A stretch of 64,000 bases of DNA, taken from Gehongia tenuis. GTDB taxonomy: Bacteria; Bacillota; Clostridia; Christensenellales; NSJ-53. Of this stretch, positions 59,825 through 64,000 are shown in pieces. The position numbers and the translations under genes were made by a program. The notes below the pieces were generated by a model. The model searched no databases and was not told the origin of the DNA. It saw only the letters and a program-made list of their open reading frames with translations. The stretch is from NCBI RefSeq assembly GCF_014384795.1, contig NZ_JACRSR010000001.1, positions 1,153,823 to 1,217,822 on the forward strand, given 5' to 3'. Numbering within the stretch: the first letter of the stretch is position 1; the number at the start of each line of letters is the position of its first letter.

Positions 59825-60685
59825 TTATTGCCATTCCACACCGGTAAACTTTTTAAAGGCTTCCATGCTCTTGGCAATGGATTCCATCTCACCCAAGCGG
59901 GTCTTATCCTGCTCCAGGAACATGTATTCCACTCCGATCCCATTGCCCGCATCAATAAAGCTTTGAATGGGCAGAATACCGGTCCCCACTTCGGCAAACA
60001 GTTCGAGACGCCGAGTGGGCCGATCAATTTCAGGGGATACGGGCACGGTGATGTCCGCAGTCTTTTCCCAGATATTGAGAGGTTCGCCGGCATCCTTTGC
60101 AAAATCCTTTTGATGCAAAAGAATGATACGATCCTTAAGCCGGGCAATCTCCTTTACCGGATCAATGCCGCCCCGCGCACCCCAGAAGGTATCCAATTCA
60201 TAAAAAACCAAAGAAGGATCGGTGTTGTTCAAAATGGTGTCGATCACCGTCTCGCCCTCAAAGGGCTGATACTCCCAATAATGATTGTGATAATAATACC
60301 GCAGGCCGTATTTCCTGGCAATTTCCGCATCCTTATTCATGAGTTCAGATTTGCGCAAGACTTCCTCACGTCCGCCAGGGAATTTATCGCCGCCGGAGCC
60401 CACCTGTTTCGAGCCCAGTGCCGCATAGTATTCACAGAAGGCCTCAAATTGAGGGTCACCCGGATAGTAGTAGTGTCCGCCAACCACATGAAGGTCATGA
60501 TCGCCCAGAAAAACTTTCGCTTCTTCCAACGGCATATTGAGACCATAGGACAAGCAGCCCTTATCATCCAAAATGCCAAAGGGTTCCAAATACTTGTAGC
60601 CCAGCCGCGCAACCTCCGCAAGGGTCGCCTTCGCGTCCTGCATCAAATGCTCCTTCACCGAGAATAGCTGTAGACCAATCTTCAT
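59825..60685 (-). CDS. Sugar phosphate isomerase/epimerase, paralogue 1
   Basis: A 286-residue TIM-barrel protein, the tandem partner of the gene at 58936, with the same length and aligned motifs: LGYKYLEPFGILDD, LRYYYHNHYWEYQPFEGE, FYELDTFWGARGGIDPVKEIARLKDRIILLHQKDFA and AEVGTGILPIQSFIDAGNGIGVEYMFLEQDKTR. Differences cluster in the segment after the first motif (SYGLNMPLEEAKVFLGDHDLH against SYGFGMTYADTKAFLDANG), near the likely substrate pocket. AAAGGAGG precedes the ATG. First gene of a two-gene operon with a good promoter. Confidence 0.9.
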   Translation of the reverse strand: MKIGLQLFSVKEHLMQDAKATLAEVARLGYKYLEPFGILDDKGCLSYGLNMPLEEAKVFLGDHDLHVVGGHYYYPGDPQFEAFCEYYAALGSKQVGSGGDKFPGGREEVLRKSELMNKDAEIARKYGLRYYYHNHYWEYQPFEGETVIDTILNNTDPSLVFYELDTFWGARGGIDPVKEIARLKDRIILLHQKDFAKDAGEPLNIWEKTADITVPVSPEIDRPTRRLELFAEVGTGILPIQSFIDAGNGIGVEYMFLEQDKTRLGEMESIAKSMEAFKKFTGVEWQ

Positions 60686-60749
60686 TAAGTAGCCTCCTTT
60701 TTGCAGCCGGCTTCTTTCCCGCCTGCATCTATGTTCTCATACATAAATT

Positions 60750-60778
60750 ATTATACGCCCCTAAAATAACAAGTACAA
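60750..60778 (-). promoter_or_regulatory. Promoter of the isomerase-like pair
   Basis: TTGTAC, 17 bases, perfect TATAAT on the minus strand. Leader of about 60 bases to the first ATG. Confidence 0.78.
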
Positions 60779-60780
60779 GT

Positions 60781-62619
60781 TTAATCCGATACTTTTATTA
60801 GCTCAATATGTGGCCCACTTTTATCCACTCTAAATAGCGTATCATTTTGAATCTCAGATCTATTCTCAAATAATGCAGCATATTCACTGATAAAAAAGTC
60901 GTCCACTACATGCAAATATACATAGGTATAATCCTCCCGCAGTTTCTTTTCCCATTCATCTACAGTAATGACAATGGAACCATCTTCCACATTTTCGGAA
61001 AAGCTTGTTTCAGCATGTCTCATAGGAACCCAAATTGGCGTGCAATTATATCTGATTGCCCAGTATTCTTTTCCAAGATTATGTTGGGAAATTAAATAGA
61101 TCTTGTCTGTTTCAGGATCCATTATTTCACTAAAGGTAGCAGACTTTTCAATAGACTTACGGTATTTCTGCGTTATTTGTATATCCTTCTGGGTATATAT
61201 TGTGAATTGAGCAATCGTCTGCAACGGAACTAAAAATAGAATAATACAACACAAAACGCCTACCGCATACTTACGTCCAAAGTTACCCTCTAGAATTGTC
61301 TTTATTAGGAGCATTAACAGAATCATCGTTGCGCCAAAAATATAGGTATTCATATATCTTTGGAAGGACGCAAGATTTGTAGCCTCGTATTCAGTATACG
61401 TAAATAGGTATAAGATTAGTAATGAAATTGAATACACCACATAGCCTATACTTAATCCTATACCGCAAATATAATACTGCTTTTTCCGTAATTTATTAAC
61501 CCTGCCTAATAGTATAGTTAAGCCGATCCATACTATCATCCATGAAAAATAGGCAAATTTTATCGTACTATCCCATTGAAACGTAAATACCTGTTGAATA
61601 AAAGATCCAATTACATCCGTTTGGTAAGGCAGAAGATTCCCATTAAATATGCCAAGGATCCCTTGTCCCGTAATAGACGACGTATTCCAGGGCACTCCAG
61701 CTTCTACAATATCTAAATGAATCTCCCATGATACTTTTGCCAGAATAGTACATATAGCCGGAACTAAAAAGATCCATTTAAAGTTTCGAGCTTTTAATAG
61801 GTCAAAATAAATGATGAACAATGCAACGAGAGCTAAGCCAAATCCAGAAGCTTTTGTAAGCGTTAAAATAAATAATCCCATGCCAATTACTATATTATCA
61901 AGCTTTGTATGTAAATTATGTGAAAAATACGTATAAAGAACAAAGGCAAATATACCACCTAATAAGGCATCAACATAAATAGAAATATAAAAATCAGCAT
62001 AAAATAATATGGGAGTAACAAATACAATAATAGCGATGGCTATTCCATTTTTCCAGTTTTTCCAGTTAACTCGTGAAAAAACAGGCATCACCAAGGAAAC
62101 GAGCATTATATCCATCGCCCGAAACATTTGGCATTCAATTAAAGTACCATTAAACTTTGTGAAAAAATATTGAAACAATGATGCTGCTGGTGGATATGCT
62201 TTAAACTGGGTAGTCGCCTGGCTCAAGCTTCCGAAAGTATCATTTATATACATGTTCTTTACGACTAATCCCCAATGAGAAAATTCATCCCACCAATACA
62301 GCATTCGACCACGCGTGCCAAAAAAGATTATAATTACAAATATTAAAAATACAAAAAAACCGGGCGTAATCATGTTCTGTCCATTTATATTTATCTTTTT
62401 TCTCGCTAAAGCAAAAATAGAAGCGCCCAAGCCAAAGATAAGAATCAAAAATATAAAATAAAAGCCATAGTGCAAACAATTAAATAGTCCAAAAATATAG
62501 AGAATGAGGATTATTAAAAATATAGAAGGAGCTAATAAAATTTCGAATTTTCTTTTGAACCATAAAACAGATATTTGAGTTAAAGCCACAATACTCAAAA
62601 TTGCCATCAAGTATGACAT
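60781..62619 (-). CDS. Polytopic membrane protein, GT-C glycosyltransferase-like
   Basis: A 612-residue protein with about twelve membrane segments and an extracytoplasmic C-terminal domain (about 480-612). After the third segment it has RGRMLYWWDEFSHWGLVVKNMY near residue 110, an acidic motif in the loop where GT-C enzymes keep their catalytic aspartate or glutamate. It is rich in Ile, Phe and Lys and its DNA is A+T rich, unlike its neighbours. It overlaps the GT2-GtrA gene by one base, so the two act together. A lipid-linked sugar donor made by the partner and a wall or surface glycan acceptor are plausible; exact function unknown. Confidence 0.72.
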   Translation of the reverse strand: MSYLMAILSIVALTQISVLWFKRKFEILLAPSIFLIILILYIFGLFNCLHYGFYFIFLILIFGLGASIFALARKKININGQNMITPGFFVFLIFVIIIFFGTRGRMLYWWDEFSHWGLVVKNMYINDTFGSLSQATTQFKAYPPAASLFQYFFTKFNGTLIECQMFRAMDIMLVSLVMPVFSRVNWKNWKNGIAIAIIVFVTPILFYADFYISIYVDALLGGIFAFVLYTYFSHNLHTKLDNIVIGMGLFILTLTKASGFGLALVALFIIYFDLLKARNFKWIFLVPAICTILAKVSWEIHLDIVEAGVPWNTSSITGQGILGIFNGNLLPYQTDVIGSFIQQVFTFQWDSTIKFAYFSWMIVWIGLTILLGRVNKLRKKQYYICGIGLSIGYVVYSISLLILYLFTYTEYEATNLASFQRYMNTYIFGATMILLMLLIKTILEGNFGRKYAVGVLCCIILFLVPLQTIAQFTIYTQKDIQITQKYRKSIEKSATFSEIMDPETDKIYLISQHNLGKEYWAIRYNCTPIWVPMRHAETSFSENVEDGSIVITVDEWEKKLREDYTYVYLHVVDDFFISEYAALFENRSEIQNDTLFRVDKSGPHIELIKVSD

Positions 62620-63683
62620 TATTTCCCCTTTCTAAAAACCCATTCTCTTTGTATTTGAAAACTAACTAAAAACAAAATAAAATCAACCACTATCTTAATA
62701 ATAGACTCAGAAACTTTTCCTGCACACAAAGTGTATAATGCATCAACTGCTAAAGCAGATGCTATCAATTGGAATATGCATAAAATATAATACTTGATTG
62801 CCGAATATTTGGTAGCCCCTTGGCTCTTAAACACCCTATTTTTATTTAGAGCAAAGTTGACAATAGAAGATACCAATCTTGCAAACACTGTACTTATAAT
62901 TATATAATAAGAGCTCACAGGCTTTATCAAATTAACTATTATTGAAAATAATCCTATATCAACAATAAAGGATGAAAACGAAGAAATAATAAATTTTAAA
63001 AATATTGAATATATTTTGGCGGAGTCCTTCAAAGGATTAAAATGTGACGAACTATTTTCGTTAATATAAACAGTGGAAATTGGATATTCCAATATAGAAA
63101 TATCTTTCTCCTTTGCCTCAATTAACATATTCATTTCAAACTCAAATCGCTCACCTTTTACATCTAAAAGAGCTACCATAAAATCCTTTGGAATGCCTCT
63201 TAAGCCCGTTTGAGTATCCTGGATTTTTATTCCGCATAGGAATTTGATTATTTGCCTAGTAATTTTATTACCGAATTTACTGCGAAAAGGTACATTACTA
63301 CTATCAAAATCCCTGTATCCCAAAATTAACTCAGAGGGATTATCAATTAGCTTTTTAGCACATATTAATATATCATCTATTTGATGCTGTCCATCCGAGT
63401 CAACAGTAATTACACCTATACATCCAGGAAAATAATTCAAAACATAATTCATTGCAGTTTTTAGTGCACGGCCCTTACCCATATTCACATAATGCTTTAA
63501 AACAAGGCAATTATATTTTTCTTGAGCAACATTAAAAATATGATTAAAGGAAGGAGCACTGCCATCATTTACAATAATGATATTGTTTAAGTTAACATTT
63601 TGGAGTTGTTCTAAAAGATCCAACAGCTTTAAGTTTGGTTCTAAAGATGGTATAATTACAATTACATCATCTAATCTATTCAT
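62619..63683 (-). CDS. GT2 glycosyltransferase fused to GtrA domain
   Basis: A 354-residue fusion. Residues 1-215 form a family 2 glycosyltransferase of the dolichol-phosphate-mannose-synthase type: VIVIIPSLEPNLKLLDLLEQL, IIIVNDGSAPSF, NMGKGRALKTAMNYVL, ITVDSDGQHQ (metal-binding DxD-like) and DTQTGLRGIPKDF. Residues 230-350 form a GtrA domain with four membrane segments (VSSIVNFALNKNRVF, QIQREWVFRKGK). It should load a sugar on a polyprenyl phosphate and help flip it. A+T-rich DNA and codon use differ from the flanks. A likely partner of the GT-C-like gene that follows. Confidence 0.9.
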   Translation of the reverse strand: MNRLDDVIVIIPSLEPNLKLLDLLEQLQNVNLNNIIIVNDGSAPSFNHIFNVAQEKYNCLVLKHYVNMGKGRALKTAMNYVLNYFPGCIGVITVDSDGQHQIDDILICAKKLIDNPSELILGYRDFDSSNVPFRSKFGNKITRQIIKFLCGIKIQDTQTGLRGIPKDFMVALLDVKGERFEFEMNMLIEAKEKDISILEYPISTVYINENSSSHFNPLKDSAKIYSIFLKFIISSFSSFIVDIGLFSIIVNLIKPVSSYYIIISTVFARLVSSIVNFALNKNRVFKSQGATKYSAIKYYILCIFQLIASALAVDALYTLCAGKVSESIIKIVVDFILFLVSFQIQREWVFRKGK

Positions 63684-63765
63684 GTTGTCGTGCTTCCCCC
63701 TGCTCTTTTATCATAACAAGATACGTTCAAATTCTATCACAAATACTATAAATACACAAGAGCGA

Positions 63766-63795
63766 CAAAAAAGGGAAGAACAAGATGTTCTTCCC
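63766..63795 (-). terminator. Terminator of the rRNA/tRNA transcript
   Basis: Stem GGGAAGAAC/GTTCTTCCC with five-base loop, then TTTTTTG on the minus strand, nine bases after the tRNA 3' end. Confidence 0.9.
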
Positions 63796-63803
63796 TCTCT
63801 CCT

Positions 63804-63879
63804 TGGCTCCCCCTGTTGGACTCGAACCAACGACATTTCGGTTAACAGCCGAACGCTCTACCAACTGAGCTAAGGAGGA
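63804..63879 (-). tRNA. tRNA-Asn (anticodon GTT)
   Basis: A complete 76-base cloverleaf on the minus strand: acceptor TCCTCCT paired with AGGGGGA, D-arm GCTC-AGTTGGTA-GAGC, anticodon arm TTCGG-CTGTTAA-CCGAA (anticodon GTT), T-arm GTTGG-TTCGAGT-CCAAC, discriminator G and an encoded CCA. It lies 11 bases after 5S rRNA in the same transcript. Confidence 0.97.
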
Positions 63880-63888
63880 TTATGGAAT

Positions 63889-64000
63889 CCGGCGGCGACC
63901 TATTTTCCCGGGCAGTTACCCACCAAGTATCTTCGGCGCTAAAGGGCTTAACTTCTGTGTTCGGCATGGGTACAGGTGGTTCCCCTTCGCCATTGCCACC
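63889..64000 (-). rRNA. rrf: 5S ribosomal RNA (5' end at window edge)
   Basis: The minus strand reads as 5S rRNA, with the conserved CCGAACACAGAAGTTAAGC core and terminal helix GGTGGC/GCCGCC. The first few bases may lie beyond the edge. It shows that an rRNA operon enters from the right, transcribed leftward. Confidence 0.93.

Noticed and set aside
1..64000. CRISPR arrays, insertion sequences, prophage
   Set aside because: No regularly spaced repeats, transposase or integrase motifs, or phage structural genes were seen.

Overview
The window reads as chromosomal DNA of an anaerobic, Gram-positive-type member of the Firmicutes, most likely class Clostridia. The evidence is the murB-rapZ-whiA-HPr-dnaE-pfkA cluster, hprK beside glucokinase, strong Shine-Dalgarno sites (AGGAGG type), TTGACA/TATAAT promoters with 17-base spacers, a Re-citrate-synthase-like gene, DegV and AI-2E family genes, and a DUF2284 protein. 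Base composition is G+C rich over almost the whole window, except about 60.8-63.7 kb, which is strikingly A+T rich. I cannot name the genus.

Layout. 1-2.7 kb: a lipoprotein solute-binding protein and a Cache-domain membrane sensor cut by the left edge. 2.8-8.7 kb: aminotransferase, methyltransferase, a 1014-residue PAS/GGDEF/PAS/GGDEF/EAL protein and a spore-photolyase-like radical SAM protein. 8.8-10.9 kb: an HD phosphohydrolase coupled to a DUF3825 protein. 11-16.4 kb: a 5-oxoprolinase (pxpBCA) operon with an RraA-like gene and a D-2-hydroxyacid dehydrogenase, divergent from a LysR regulator. 16.4-20.6 kb: aminotransferase, VOC protein, rlmD-like methyltransferase and pfkA. 20.8-27.4 kb: dnaE, a Crh-like HPr, whiA, rapZ and murB, with no yvcK in its usual place. 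27.5-36.5 kb: FHA, RodA/FtsW, class B PBP, uvrC, HAD phosphatase, hprK, glcK and an anchored binding protein. 36.5-39 kb: an ArsR-controlled metal P-type ATPase with a readable promoter and operator. 39-41.1 kb: J-domain protein, DUF2284 protein and a NotI-family endonuclease homologue with no methyltransferase beside it. 41.3-47 kb: trpS, thrC, a P-loop protein, Re-citrate-synthase-like protein and aspartate aminotransferase. 47.2-51 kb (+ strand): glutaredoxin-like protein, YyaL/DUF255 protein and an anchored polysaccharide deacetylase. 51.2-57.6 kb: prfC, typA, an AI-2E family permease, a TIM-barrel protein and a tandem GNAT. 57.7-60.7 kb: DegV, a 50-residue membrane protein and two tandem sugar isomerase-like paralogues. 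60.8-63.7 kb: a low-G+C pair, GT-C-like membrane protein and GT2-GtrA fusion. 63.8-64 kb: tRNA-Asn and 5S rRNA, the end of an rRNA operon transcribed leftward from beyond the right edge.

Most genes lie on the minus strand in tightly packed, often ATGA-overlapping operons separated by clear rho-independent terminators. Carbon regulation (hprK, Crh-like HPr, glcK, pfkA), wall growth (murB, RodA-PBP-FHA) and replication/repair (dnaE, uvrC) are interleaved. The items I would look at first are the solitary NotI-like gene, the HD-DUF3825 pair, the extended pxp operon, the pfkA leader, the 12-base inverted repeat at 47.1 kb and the low-G+C island beside tRNA-Asn. I saw no CRISPR array, insertion sequence or prophage.
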